17,441 nucleotides of DNA. It comes from Sphingomonadales bacterium. GTDB taxonomy: Bacteria > Pseudomonadota > Alphaproteobacteria > Sphingomonadales > Sphingomonadaceae. The stretch covers positions 1 through 17,441 of the forward strand of contig JAGWVC010000083.1 in assembly GCA_018971065.1 (NCBI GenBank). The letters are read 5' to 3'. The notes below the pieces were generated by a model that had not been told where the DNA came from, searched no databases, and saw only the letters and a list, made by a program, of their open reading frames with translations. The position numbers and the translations under genes are program-made. Of this stretch, positions 8,299 through 17,441 are shown one piece after another; the stretch's first letter is position 1, and the number at the start of each line of letters is the position of its first letter.

Positions 8299-8320
8299 CA
8301 TATAAAGAAATCTTTATATG
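8299..8320. promoter_or_regulatory. Palindromic operator, probable SahR/ArsR-family binding site
   Basis: Perfect 9-bp inverted repeat CATATAAAG / CTTTATATG with an AAAT spacer, flanked on both sides by TGCA (8294-8297 and 8321-8324). It is conspicuous AT-rich DNA in a GC-rich region, ending 17 bp before the regulator's start codon. A possible promoter, TTGCAT (8293-8298) with TATATG (8315-8320), would overlap it, so a bound protein would block transcription. The ATAAAG...CTTTAT core agrees with what I recall of SahR sites and generally with ArsR-family operators; this is not verified. It would control the regulator-metF-metH cluster and perhaps the divergent lipoprotein gene. Confidence 0.75.
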
Positions 8321-8337
8321 TGCATTCCAGAGATGCG

Positions 8338-9324
8338 ATGATGATGCTGATAGACCCCACCCTGCGCGCGCTGGCCGACATGACCCGGCTGCGCATCATG
8401 CGGCTGCTGGCCCATATGGAGCTGGCGGTGGGGGAGCTTGCGGCCGTGCTGGGGCAAAGCCAGCCGCGCGTCTCGCGCCACATCAGGATACTGTGCGATG
8501 CGGGCCTTGCCGAACGCCGCAAGGAAGGGGCGTGGGTGTTCCTGCGCAGCGCCATCGCGGTCGATCGCGCGCCGCCGCTGGGCGCCGCCGTCGCCCACCT
8601 GCTGGCCGTGGCCGAGGGCGACGACGCCAAGTTCGCTGCCCGGTGCGAGGAAGACCGTCGCCACCTTGCCGCCATTCGCCAGTCGCGCGAAGCCGCCGCT
8701 GCCGACTATTTTTCCCGCCATGCCGCCGAATGGGATTCGCTGCGCTCGCTGCACAGCCCCGATGGCCCGGTGGAAGCCGCGCTGCTGGCCGCGCTGGGGG
8801 AACGGCTCGGCCGCCTGCTCGATGTCGGCACCGGCACCGGCCGCATCGCCGAACTGCTGGCGCCCTGCGCCACCCGCGTCACCGGCCTTGACATGAGCCC
8901 GGAAATGCTGCGCCTCGCCCGCGCCCGGCTGCAGAACCTGCCTGCCGAATGTGTCGATCTGGTCCAGGGTGATTTCACCGCGCTGCCGTTCGCCGCTGCG
9001 GCATTCGATACCGTCACGCTTCACCAGGTCCTGCACTATGCGCAGGACCCGGGCCGCGTCCTCGCCGAAGCCGCGCGCGTGCTGGCCCCCGGTGGCCGTC
9101 TCGCCGTGGTTGATTTTGCCGCGCACGATCACGAGGCGCTGCGCACCGAACACGCCCACGCCCGCCTCGGCTTCAGTGACGAGGCGATGCTGGGCCTGTT
9201 CACGCAGGCCGGCTTCGCGGGTGAATCGCCGGTGGCTCTGCCGGGCCAGCGGTTGACGGTAAAAATCTGGACCGGCACGCGCACCGGCGCGGCGGCAAGC
9301 CATCACGAACGGGAAAACGCATGA
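8338..9324 (+). CDS. ArsR-family regulator fused to a SAM-dependent methyltransferase-like domain (SahR-like)
   Basis: 328 residues with two domains. Residues ~1-85 form an ArsR winged helix: LRALADMTRLRIMRLL, then the recognition helix region GQSQPRVSRHIRIL (39-52) and wing AERRKEGAWVFLR. From ~130 there is a class I methyltransferase fold: motif I LLDVGTGTGRIAELL (about 160-174), acidic strand 2 end TGLDMSPEML (about 182-191), GDFTALPF (211-218) and LAPGGRLAVVDF (249-260). This architecture is that of SahR, a repressor of methionine-cycle genes reported to sense S-adenosylhomocysteine; a role as a true methyltransferase is not excluded. Three consecutive ATGs (8338, 8341, 8344) leave the start uncertain by two codons. 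Its stop overlaps the metF start by 4 bp, and it sits next to a palindromic operator, so autoregulation with metF-metH is expected. Confidence 0.87.
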   Translation: MMMLIDPTLRALADMTRLRIMRLLAHMELAVGELAAVLGQSQPRVSRHIRILCDAGLAERRKEGAWVFLRSAIAVDRAPPLGAAVAHLLAVAEGDDAKFAARCEEDRRHLAAIRQSREAAAADYFSRHAAEWDSLRSLHSPDGPVEAALLAALGERLGRLLDVGTGTGRIAELLAPCATRVTGLDMSPEMLRLARARLQNLPAECVDLVQGDFTALPFAAAAFDTVTLHQVLHYAQDPGRVLAEAARVLAPGGRLAVVDFAAHDHEALRTEHAHARLGFSDEAMLGLFTQAGFAGESPVALPGQRLTVKIWTGTRTGAAASHHERENA

Positions 9325-10211
9325 CTACCCCCCCACAGGCCCCGTTGTTTGCCGGCGTGCCGGGCGACATTTCGGTGTCTTTTGAATTCTTCCCGCCGAA
9401 GACCGAGAAGATGGAAGAGCAGCTCTGGGAAGCGATCACCGCGCTCGCCCCGCTGAACCCCAGCTTCGTCTCGGTCACTTACGGCGCCGGCGGCACCACC
9501 CGCGAACGCACCCACGCCACCGTCGCCCGCATCGTCGATGAAACCACGCTGAAGCCCGCCGCGCACCTCACCTGCGTCGCCGCCAGCAAGGCCGAAATCG
9601 CCGAGATTGCCGAACAATACTGGCAGGCCGGCGTCCGCCACATCGTCGCCCTGCGCGGCGATCCGCCCCCGGCCGACGGCGGCAGGTTCACGCCCCACCC
9701 CGAAGGCTACGCCAGCGCAGCCGAGCTCGTCGCCGGCCTGCGCGCCGCGCACGATTTCGAAATCTCGGTCGCCGCCTATCCCGAAGTCCACCCCGAGGCG
9801 ATCAGCGCCGAGAGCGATCTCGATAACCTCAAGCGCAAGCTCGATGCCGGCGCCACCCGCGCCATCACCCAGTTCTTCTATTCCACCGACGCCTACTTCC
9901 GCTTCCTCGACAAGGTGCTCGCCGCCGGCATCACCGCGCCGATCCTGCCGGGCATCATGCCGGTCACCAACTTCGCCGCGATCCGCCGGATGAGCGGCAA
10001 CACCGAAATCCCCGCGTGGATGGAAACCATGTTCACCGGGCTCGACGATCACCCCGGCGCCCGCGCCCTCGTCTCGGCCACCGTCGCCGTCGATCTCTGC
10101 CACCGCCTCTATCAGGGCGGCGTGCGCGATTTCCATTTCTACACGCTCAACCGCGCCGAGCAGGCCTACGCCATCTGCCACCTGCTCGGCCTGCGTCCGG
10201 AGACCAAGTGA
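9321..10211 (+). CDS. metF: Methylenetetrahydrofolate reductase
   Basis: 296-residue flavoprotein (E. coli MetF is 296) that reduces 5,10-methylene-THF to 5-methyl-THF, the methyl donor for methionine synthase. Motifs in order: FEFFPPKTEK with the conserved glutamate at 22, VSVTYGAGG (50-58), LRGDPP (111-116), AAYPEVHPEA (151-160), ITQFFY (182-187) and PGIMPV (210-215), plus the C-terminal DFHFYTLNR. There is no C-terminal regulatory domain, as expected for bacteria. It begins in an ATGA overlap with the SahR-like gene (GGGAA just upstream) and ends in a TGATG overlap with the first metH gene, so these three are tightly coupled and supply substrate directly to the downstream enzyme. Confidence 0.97.
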   Translation: MTTPPQAPLFAGVPGDISVSFEFFPPKTEKMEEQLWEAITALAPLNPSFVSVTYGAGGTTRERTHATVARIVDETTLKPAAHLTCVAASKAEIAEIAEQYWQAGVRHIVALRGDPPPADGGRFTPHPEGYASAAELVAGLRAAHDFEISVAAYPEVHPEAISAESDLDNLKRKLDAGATRAITQFFYSTDAYFRFLDKVLAAGITAPILPGIMPVTNFAAIRRMSGNTEIPAWMETMFTGLDDHPGARALVSATVAVDLCHRLYQGGVRDFHFYTLNRAEQAYAICHLLGLRPETK

Positions 10212-11275
10212 TGACCATTACCCCCTCCGCCGCCCGCGCTTCCTTCGTCGCCGAAGCCGCCAAGCGCATCCTCATCACCGACGGCGCCCAAGGCACCGAG
10301 TTCCAGAAGCTCGGCCTCACCGAAGCCGACTACGCGGGCAATCTCGGCCTTTCGCACGAGCAGAAGGGCAACAACGACATGCTGAACCTCAGCAAGCCCG
10401 ACGCCGTCGAATGGGTCCACCGCAACTATTTCGAGGCCGGCGCCGACATCGCCGAAACCAACACCTTCTCGTCGAACCGCATCAGCCAGGCCGACTACGG
10501 CGCCGAACACCTCGTCCGCGATCTCAACATCGCCGCCGCCCAACTGGCCCGCAAGATCGGTGACGAGTACACCGCGAAAGACGGCCGCCCCCGCTTCGTC
10601 GCCGGCGGCATCGGCCCCACCAACAAGACCCTGTCGCTCAGCCCCGACGTCAACGACCCCGGCTTCCGCGAGATCGACTGGGATTTCCTCGTCGATGTCT
10701 ACAAGGAACAGGCCGCCGCGCTGATCGAAGGCGGCGCCGATTTCATCCTCATCGAAACCGTGTTCGACACGCTCAACGCCAAGGCCGGCGTGATGGCCTG
10801 CAAGCAACTCGAAGCGGAAATCGGCCGCGAAGTGCCGATCATGCTGTCGATGACCCTCACCGACCTCTCCGGCCGCAACCTCTCGGGCCACACCGTCGAA
10901 GCCTTCTGGCACGCCGTCCGCCACGCGAAGCCGCTCACCATCGGCCTCAACTGCTCGTTCGGCGCCACCCAGTTGCGCCCCCACGTCAAGCTGCTCTCCG
11001 AAATCGCCGACGCCCTGATCATGGTCTACCCCAACGCCGGCCTGCCCAACGAACTCGGCAAGTACGACGAACTCCCTGAAGAAACCGCCGCCCTCGTCCG
11101 CGAATGGGCCGAAGGCGGCCAGGTCAACGTGCTGGGCGGCTGCTGCGGCTCCACCCCCGCCCACATCGCGGCGATCGCCCGCGCCGTGACGGGTATCACC
11201 CCCCGCCAGATCCCCACGCTGTCGCCGGTCACCCGCCTCGCTGGTCTCGAGCCTTTCGTCATGGCCGCCGCATGA
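10211..11275 (+). CDS. metH: Methionine synthase, homocysteine-binding half (split MetH, part 1)
   Basis: 354-residue homocysteine S-methyltransferase domain, equivalent to the first module of MetH. It opens with [18 protein letters not shown] and contains [12 protein letters not shown], the [19 protein letters not shown] segment typical of MetH rather than of MmuM or BHMT, and the three zinc ligands: C248 in GLNCSFGA and C311/C312 in LGGCCGSTP. The protein stops right after this module, and the folate, cobalamin and activation modules are in a separate gene at 11499. The two products total 1216 residues, about the size of intact MetH (1227 in E. coli), so this is a clean split at a domain boundary rather than a degraded gene. 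GGAG eight bases upstream of the ATG supports the start; it overlaps the metF stop by one base. Confidence 0.94.
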   Translation: MTITPSAARASFVAEAAKRILITDGAQGTEFQKLGLTEADYAGNLGLSHEQKGNNDMLNLSKPDAVEWVHRNYFEAGADIAETNTFSSNRISQADYGAEHLVRDLNIAAAQLARKIGDEYTAKDGRPRFVAGGIGPTNKTLSLSPDVNDPGFREIDWDFLVDVYKEQAAALIEGGADFILIETVFDTLNAKAGVMACKQLEAEIGREVPIMLSMTLTDLSGRNLSGHTVEAFWHAVRHAKPLTIGLNCSFGATQLRPHVKLLSEIADALIMVYPNAGLPNELGKYDELPEETAALVREWAEGGQVNVLGGCCGSTPAHIAAIARAVTGITPRQIPTLSPVTRLAGLEPFVMAAA

Positions 11276-11472
11276 AGAACCAAGGAAAGATGCGAGGGGG
11301 TCACCCCCTCGCGCTCCCGATTACCTTTGCGTTGTGCGCGGCCTCTCTGTCAGCCCAAAGCGCCGCAGGCTTTAAAGCCGCTGCGCGGCAGGAACTGACC
11401 TCGGAACGTCGCGCAACCAAAAGGTAACAGGGGTGCAGGGGAAATGATTTCCCCTGCTACTTCCTTCTTCTT
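11275..11472. repeat. 198-bp imperfect palindromic element with paired stem-loops between the two metH genes
   Basis: The region is symmetric about 11373/11374. Matching arm blocks, outside in: AAGAAC-AAGGAAA at the left and its near complement TTCCTTCTTCTT at the right; a stem-loop on each side (11292-11312, GCGAGGGGG-TCA-CCCCCTCGC; 11435-11457, GCAGGGGAAAT-G-ATTTCCCCTGC); TTACCTTT (11321-11328) against AAAGGTAA (11420-11427); partly paired GCGTTGTGCGCG and CGCGCAACC; CTGTCAG against CTGAC; and a central GGCTTTAAAGCC palindrome (11368-11379). Element boundaries are where the symmetry fades. It encodes no protein. It could be two head-to-head REP-like units, a MITE, or a structured leader or attenuator RNA for metH part 2. 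Confidence 0.8.
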
Positions 11473-11498
11473 GAAATAATTCCGGAACGGAACCGACA

Positions 11499-14087
<2,589 letters not shown>

Positions 14088-14130
14088 AACCGGCCTCGAC
14101 TGAATCGCATTTATTCCACAACCTTCGCTT

Positions 14131-14165
14131 GCCCCGCGCCCGCGCATTTGCGAAACGCGCGGGGC
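14131..14165 (+). promoter_or_regulatory. Stem-loop between metH part 2 and the UPF0262 gene
   Basis: Perfect 9-bp inverted repeat GCCCCGCGC (14131-14139) / GCGCGGGGC (14157-14165) with a 17-nt loop that contains a small CGC-ATTT-GCG hairpin. The 3' arm includes the only purine-rich GGGG upstream of the UPF0262 ATG (14168), so folding would hide the ribosome site. It may alternatively be a rho-independent-like stop for metH without a T tract. Function is inferred from position only. Confidence 0.55.
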
Positions 14166-14167
14166 TT

Positions 14168-14650
14168 ATGGCGGACCCGCGCATCTCGCATATCGAGCTC
14201 GACGAAGCGACGATCCTGTGGCGCAATGCCGATATTGAGCAGGAACGCCGCATCGCCATCTTCGACCTGATCGAGGAAAACCTGTTCCGCCCGCTGCGCG
14301 CGCACGCCGCCGGCCACGAAGGCCCCTACCGCCTGCGGCTTTCGGTCAACGACGGCCGACTGGTGCTGGAAATCGCCGACGAGGCGCAGCAGCCGCTGGA
14401 AACGCTGGTCCTGGGTCTCGGCCGGTTCCGCCGCCCGATTCGCGAATACTTCGCCATCTGCGAATCGTACTATCAGGCCATTCGCAAGGCCACGGCGGGT
14501 GAGATCGAGACGATCGACATGGCCCGGCGCGGCGTCCACAACGAAGCCGCCGAATTGCTGCTGGAACGGCTGGAAGGCAAGGTGGAGACCGATTTCGCCA
14601 CCGCCCGCCGCCTGTTCACGCTGATCTGCGTGCTGCATATCCGTGGCTGA
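14168..14650 (+). CDS. UPF0262 family protein
   Basis: 160 residues, full length for UPF0262, a family I know mainly from alphaproteobacteria. It has recognisable segments RISHIELDEATILWRNADIE, ERRIAIFDLIEENLF, GPYRLRLSVNDGRLVLEI and the C-terminal IDMARRGVHNEAAELLLERL. It has no signal peptide or membrane segment and is a small mixed alpha/beta cytoplasmic protein. Its molecular function is not established, and I infer none. The ATG at 14168 gives the family's usual length; an upstream in-frame TTG at 14129 would begin inside the stem-loop region. A strong stem-loop immediately precedes it, and a 13-bp tandem repeat begins at its stop codon. Confidence 0.88.
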   Translation: MADPRISHIELDEATILWRNADIEQERRIAIFDLIEENLFRPLRAHAAGHEGPYRLRLSVNDGRLVLEIADEAQQPLETLVLGLGRFRRPIREYFAICESYYQAIRKATAGEIETIDMARRGVHNEAAELLLERLEGKVETDFATARRLFTLICVLHIRG

Positions 14651-14678
14651 CCGGCGTGGCTGACCGTCGTGGCTAGGG
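14642..14678 (+). repeat. 13-bp tandem repeat spanning a stop codon
   Basis: CGTGGCTGACCG(G/T) occurs twice in tandem (14642-14654, 14655-14667), with a third partial copy CGTGGCTAGGG (14668-14678). The TGA of the first copy is the stop codon of the UPF0262 gene, and the third copy provides the GTG that is an alternative start of the next gene. This looks like slippage duplication of the gene end. Confidence 0.8.
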
Positions 14679-14710
14679 CGCGCACCACCGCCAGGCGGGG
14701 CAGGGGGCGC

Positions 14711-15409
14711 ATGCGCTGGCGCTGGCTGGGCGCGCTGCTGCTTGTCGCCATCGTCGGCGGCATCGCCGGCTGGTGGCACTTGCGCCACTGGCGTCCCGAA
14801 CGCGCGATATTCCCCGTGCAGGGCGTCGAGATCGGCAGTGACGACAGCGCCGAAGCCGGCGGCGATGGCGCCGGGGTCGATTGGAAGGCGCTCAAGCAGA
14901 TCGGTGCCGATTTTGCCTATATCGACGCGTCGGCCAGCGCCTTCGCGCGCGATCCCGCGTTCAGCCGCAATCTTGAGGAAGCGCGCGCCGCCGGCCTTCT
15001 GGTCGGCGCGGTCCACCGCTACGATCCGTGCCAGCCGGCTGACCGGCAATCGGCCAACTTCGTCACCATCGTCCCGCGCGATCCCAAGCTTCTGCCGCCG
15101 GCGATCGAACTGGTGCGCCTGGCCGACGATTGCCCGATCAAGGTCAACGACGCCGCGGTGGAGAGCGAGCTGATGACCTTCATCAACCAGATCGAAACCC
15201 ACACCGGCAAGCCGTCGCTGCTCAAGGTCGGGCCGGAGTTCGAGCGGCGCTATCATGTCGCCGCCACCATCGATCGCACCCTCTGGCTGATGCGCGATCG
15301 CTTCCAGCCCGATTACGCCAACCGGCCGTGGAGCATGTGGACCGCCAACAGCCAACTCCAGACCACCGCTCAGGCCGAACCGGTGCGCTGGCTGGTGGCG
15401 CAGCCGTGA
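14711..15409 (+). CDS. Membrane-anchored GH25 (lysozyme)-like protein with degenerate active site
   Basis: 232 residues from ATG 14711 (GGGG and AGGGGG upstream); an in-frame GTG at 14669 would add 14 basic residues. An N-terminal RWRW then a hydrophobic helix (about 5-24) make it a signal anchor with a periplasmic body. The body follows the GH25 muramidase pattern: FPVQGVEIGS, VDWKALKQIGADFAYIDAS, DPAFSRNLEEARAAGLLVGA, DRQSANFVTIVP, LPPAIELV. The catalytic acids are missing: the GVDVS aspartate is Glu, the KATEG glutamate is replaced (IDASAS), and the DxE pair in P-x-[LI]-D-x-E reads ELV. The C-terminal WQ...D segment is also eroded. Peptidoglycan binding without hydrolysis is plausible, but unproven. 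Its stop overlaps the cdd start by 4 bp. Confidence 0.75.
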   Translation: MRWRWLGALLLVAIVGGIAGWWHLRHWRPERAIFPVQGVEIGSDDSAEAGGDGAGVDWKALKQIGADFAYIDASASAFARDPAFSRNLEEARAAGLLVGAVHRYDPCQPADRQSANFVTIVPRDPKLLPPAIELVRLADDCPIKVNDAAVESELMTFINQIETHTGKPSLLKVGPEFERRYHVAATIDRTLWLMRDRFQPDYANRPWSMWTANSQLQTTAQAEPVRWLVAQP

Positions 15410-15867
15410 GCGACGCCGTGCCCACCCTTATGCCTGATCGCGATGCCCTGATCGCCGCCGCCCGCGCCGCGTCCGCCTCGGCCTATGCGCCTTATTCGCG
15501 GTTCCACGTCGGCGCCGCGCTGGCCTTTGCCGATGGTGCCGTGATGGCCGCCGCCAATGTCGAGAATGCGTCCTACGGCCTCGCGCTCTGCGCCGAAACC
15601 GTCGCCGTGGCGGCAGCAATGGCGGCCGGGCGGCGCGGCGGGCTGCTGGCGGTGGCGGTGGTCGGCGGCAGCCCCGCCGCAGATGGCACCGCGCAATCCG
15701 CGCCCGATCCGATCACGCCTTGCGGCCGTTGCCGGCAAGTGCTGAACGAGCTGGCGCAATTGGGCGGCACCGATCCGACGGTCTGGTGCGTTGGTGCCGA
15801 TCGGGTTGTCGAACTGCGCCTGTCGGACCTGCTGCCGCGCGCGTTCGGCCCAGCCAGCCTGGGTTGA
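15406..15867 (+). CDS. cdd: Cytidine deaminase
   Basis: 153 residues from GTG 15406; homotetrameric-type length. Zinc site and catalytic residues are evident: YAPYSRFHVGAAL (substrate loop), VENASYGLALCAETVA with zinc ligand C62 and proton-shuttle E64, and PCGRCRQVL with C106 and C109. It deaminates cytidine and deoxycytidine to uridine and deoxyuridine in pyrimidine salvage. The GTG forms a GTGA overlap with the GH25-like gene; an in-frame ATG at 15430 would also keep the whole domain, and neither has a good Shine-Dalgarno, so the start is uncertain by eight codons. A stem-loop follows the stop. Confidence 0.94.
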   Translation: MSDAVPTLMPDRDALIAAARAASASAYAPYSRFHVGAALAFADGAVMAAANVENASYGLALCAETVAVAAAMAAGRRGGLLAVAVVGGSPAADGTAQSAPDPITPCGRCRQVLNELAQLGGTDPTVWCVGADRVVELRLSDLLPRAFGPASLG

Positions 15868-15870
15868 CCG

Positions 15871-15893
15871 GTGCGCCGGGCAGTGCCCCGCAC
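15871..15893. terminator. Stem-loop between convergent cdd and the small membrane gene
   Basis: GTGCG-CC-GGGCA-G-TGCCC-CGCAC forms a 10-bp stem with a 2-nt bulge and a very tight loop, starting 4 bp after the cdd stop. A second short hairpin, CCCAG-CCAGC-CTGGG (15849-15863), overlaps the end of cdd. Lying between two genes that point at each other, it suits a bidirectional terminator, but there is no T tract on either strand, so intrinsic termination would be weak. Confidence 0.5.
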
Positions 15894-15920
15894 GCCAGCC
15901 CAGCCGATACCGCTGATCGA

Positions 15921-16052
15921 TCAGAACAGCCTTGCGGCTCCCCTTGCCAGCGCGAAGAGAAATGCCCAGAGGGCCATTGACAGAAGCCCCGCAATGGCGA
16001 GCCCGTGCCATCCGCGAATGCTCGCGAATGCATGCGATTGTTCTTGCGACAT
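15921..16052 (-). CDS. Small single-pass membrane protein, 43 residues
   Basis: A short reading frame on the minus strand that encodes MSQEQSHAFASIRGWHGLAI followed by AGLLSMALWAFLFALARGAA and RLF, then TGA. One hydrophobic helix spans about residues 17-36, flanked by an acidic/polar N-terminus and an Arg-containing C-terminus. GAGGGA stands eight bases before the ATG, a well-spaced ribosome site. Two TTGACG copies (16136-16131 and 16129-16124 on the minus strand) could be a -35 element, though no good -10 follows. No homologue family is recognised and no function is proposed. It faces cdd and lies downstream of the M14 peptidase gene with a 260-bp gap, so it probably has its own promoter. 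Confidence 0.6.
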   Translation of the reverse strand: MSQEQSHAFASIRGWHGLAIAGLLSMALWAFLFALARGAARLF

Positions 16053-16312
16053 TATAGCGATCCCTCGCGTCCGTAGCCTCCGAGCTACCCCGCGCTGTTA
16101 TGGCTAAGTGTCGGGAATGCTTACGTCAACCGTCAATTTCTTCGACACGACCCGCCGTTCTATGTGCAATGCGGCAAATGAATGAAATGACACATTCTGA
16201 CGCTTGGAAATCGGATGCAAAAAGTTTTCCACCGCCGGTGAAGGCCACGCCAAGTCCAGAAAAAATAAGGAATATTACCTATAATTCCAGGCGGTGATGC
16301 CTGCCAAAATCC
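16053..16312. other. AT-richer intergenic stretch upstream of the small membrane gene
   Basis: 260 bp with no convincing gene. It is visibly richer in A+T than the rest of the window, particularly 16135-16310, with tracts such as AAAAAGTTTT and GAAAAAATAAGG. It should hold the promoter of the small minus-strand gene and the 3' end of the peptidase transcript. A weak 5-bp hairpin CAGGC/GCCTG (around 16289-16304) is the only terminator-like element just past the peptidase stop. Confidence 0.5.
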
Positions 16313-17441
16313 TTACGCCGCGCCATCTGCCGCCAGCCATTCGAGCAGCGCGTCCAGGCAGTCACGCCCCATCGCCTGCGATCGCTCCGCGCTCCACCCC
16401 TGGCGCGCGCAGGGCAAGTCGTCATTGTCCTTGAACGGCATTTCCAGTGTCATCGCCACCGCGCCGAAACGCTGCGCAATCTGGTTCGTCGCCATCGCCA
16501 GGTTCGCGCGCCTCGGCGGCGTCAGCGGATAGCCGCGCGCTGTCTGGAAATCCGGAGTTCGCCGCGCCAGGATCGCCTGATAGCGCCGATATCCCTCCAT
16601 TTGTCCCGGTCGCAGGTCGGGAATGCCCTCGAACCCGGCCAGGAACACCGCCGCGATCGCCTCGTCGCCATGCACGTCCATCGCGAAGTCCACCCCGCTT
16701 GCGTCCATCGCCGCCTTCAGCGCCACCACTTCCGGGCTGCGCGCCGATGTCGGGTTGTCCCACTCGCGGTTCAGGTTCACCCCCACGGCATTGGTGCGCA
16801 AGTGCCCGCGCCGCGATCCGTCCGGGTTGGCGTTGGGAATCACATGGAACCGGCACGCCTGCCGCAACGCGCGCGCCTGCGGATCGGCCGGGTCGGTCAG
16901 CTTCGCCAGCGCGCCTTCCATCCACCATTCGGCCATGCTCTCGCCGGGATGCTGCCGCGCGAACAGCCATACCTGCCGCTCGCCTTCGCCCAGCTCCAGG
17001 CAGTCGATGGGCTGCCCGTCCAGGCTGTGGCCCAGGCAGCGGTAATCCACCCCCGGCGCCGCTGCCACGCGCGCCACCAGGTCATGATGCCGCTCCATTG
17101 AATAGGGCGCGAAATAGGCGAACCAGGCCATGTCACCCGCCGGTCGATACCGCACCGTCAGCGTGCCGCCGTCCACCCCGGGGTCATAGTGCGTGTCCGC
17201 GCGGCCCCAGAACTGCCGATCTTCCGAAACGGCGGCGCGATAGCCCGGCCACCCGCCCGGATAGGCGGCCTCCCCCAACCCGGTCAGCCGCAGTTCCAGC
17301 CCCCGCCCCGCCGCGCCCGCAACGCGGAAATGGAACCACTGGAAGAACCCCGATTGCCGGTCCTTGCGGATCGCCAGCCGCGCGGCGGCGCCGTCGATGC
17401 CCAGAACCTCGATATTGCCCGAATCGAACGCGGCGCAGATG
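16313..17441 (-). CDS. M14-family carboxypeptidase, cytosolic carboxypeptidase (CCP/AGBL)-like, start outside window
   Basis: The frame is open to the window edge, giving 375 residues; relatives begin only a few residues earlier, so nearly the whole protein is here. Counting from the first visible codon, the N-terminal beta domain typical of CCP-like enzymes is seen as [27 protein letters not shown] and [18 protein letters not shown]. The zinc site is H164-x-x-E167 in [12 protein letters not shown] and H257 in [32 protein letters not shown] and the catalytic glutamate E333 in [10 protein letters not shown] complete the M14 set. It is a zinc carboxypeptidase without an evident signal peptide, so it is probably cytoplasmic; the substrate is unknown in bacteria. 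A TTG at 17278 is not the real start, because upstream codons encode conserved domain sequence. It ends with TAA. Confidence 0.9.
   Translation of the reverse strand, partial: ICAAFDSGNIEVLGIDGAAARLAIRKDRQSGFFQWFHFRVAGAAGRGLELRLTGLGEAAYPGGWPGYRAAVSEDRQFWGRADTHYDPGVDGGTLTVRYRPAGDMAWFAYFAPYSMERHHDLVARVAAAPGVDYRCLGHSLDGQPIDCLELGEGERQVWLFARQHPGESMAEWWMEGALAKLTDPADPQARALRQACRFHVIPNANPDGSRRGHLRTNAVGVNLNREWDNPTSARSPEVVALKAAMDASGVDFAMDVHGDEAIAAVFLAGFEGIPDLRPGQMEGYRRYQAILARRTPDFQTARGYPLTPPRRANLAMATNQIAQRFGAVAMTLEMPFKDNDDLPCARQGWSAERSQAMGRDCLDALLEWLAADGAA

Noticed and set aside
11275..11498. Cobalamin or SAM/SAH riboswitch in front of metH part 2
   Set aside because: I could not find a B12 box or a recognisable SAM or SAH riboswitch core. 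The mirror symmetry better fits a palindromic element, though an unknown structured RNA is not excluded.
16169..16297. Possible 42-residue plus-strand ORF (part of a 65-codon frame from 16100)
   Set aside because: No ribosome site, no hydrophobic or structured segment, and it lies in AT-rich DNA likely to be the promoter of the opposite-strand gene.
17278..17441. TTG at 17278 as the start of the M14 peptidase
   Set aside because: The in-frame codons beyond it encode the conserved N-terminal domain ([14 protein letters not shown]) with no stop up to the window edge.

Overview
The window is GC-rich (about two thirds G+C by eye), tightly packed chromosomal DNA. Three things point to a sphingomonad-type alphaproteobacterium (Novosphingobium, Sphingomonas or a relative): a UPF0262 gene, a DUF6481-like gene, and methionine synthase encoded as two separate genes. 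The lineage is inferred from gene content only; no rRNA or tRNA is present. Most genes are housekeeping, with no phage, insertion-sequence or CRISPR signature.

Layout. 1-1831 (minus): the signal-peptide end of an M1 aminopeptidase, cut by the window edge, preceded by a DUF853/YjgR HerA-like ATPase. 1927-5999 (plus): a four-gene overlapping operon of PabB-PabC fusion, class I aminotransferase, RluA-type pseudouridine synthase and ArfB ribosome-rescue factor. 6078-6935 (plus): a small exported protein of unknown function and a basic Ala/Lys-rich DUF6481-like protein. 6937-8187 (minus): an SDR oxidoreductase and a small lipoprotein. 8338-14087 (plus): a methionine/SAM-cycle cluster made of an ArsR-methyltransferase fusion regulator (SahR-like) with a near-perfect palindromic operator just upstream, metF, and methionine synthase split into a homocysteine half and a folate/cobalamin/activation half. 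14168-15867 (plus): UPF0262 protein, a membrane-anchored GH25-like protein lacking the catalytic acids, and cytidine deaminase. 15921-16052 (minus): an unlisted 43-residue membrane protein. 16313-17441 (minus): an M14 carboxypeptidase that runs off the window edge.

The most interesting part is the methionine cluster. The likely regulator, its operator, MetF and both MetH halves lie together, which predicts control of methyl-group recycling by S-adenosylhomocysteine. The two MetH halves are separated by a 198-bp imperfect palindrome (11275-11472) containing two mirror-placed stem-loops, a TTACCTTT/AAAGGTAA pair and a central 12-bp palindrome. It fills almost all of the gap and looks like a REP/MITE-type element or a structured leader RNA.
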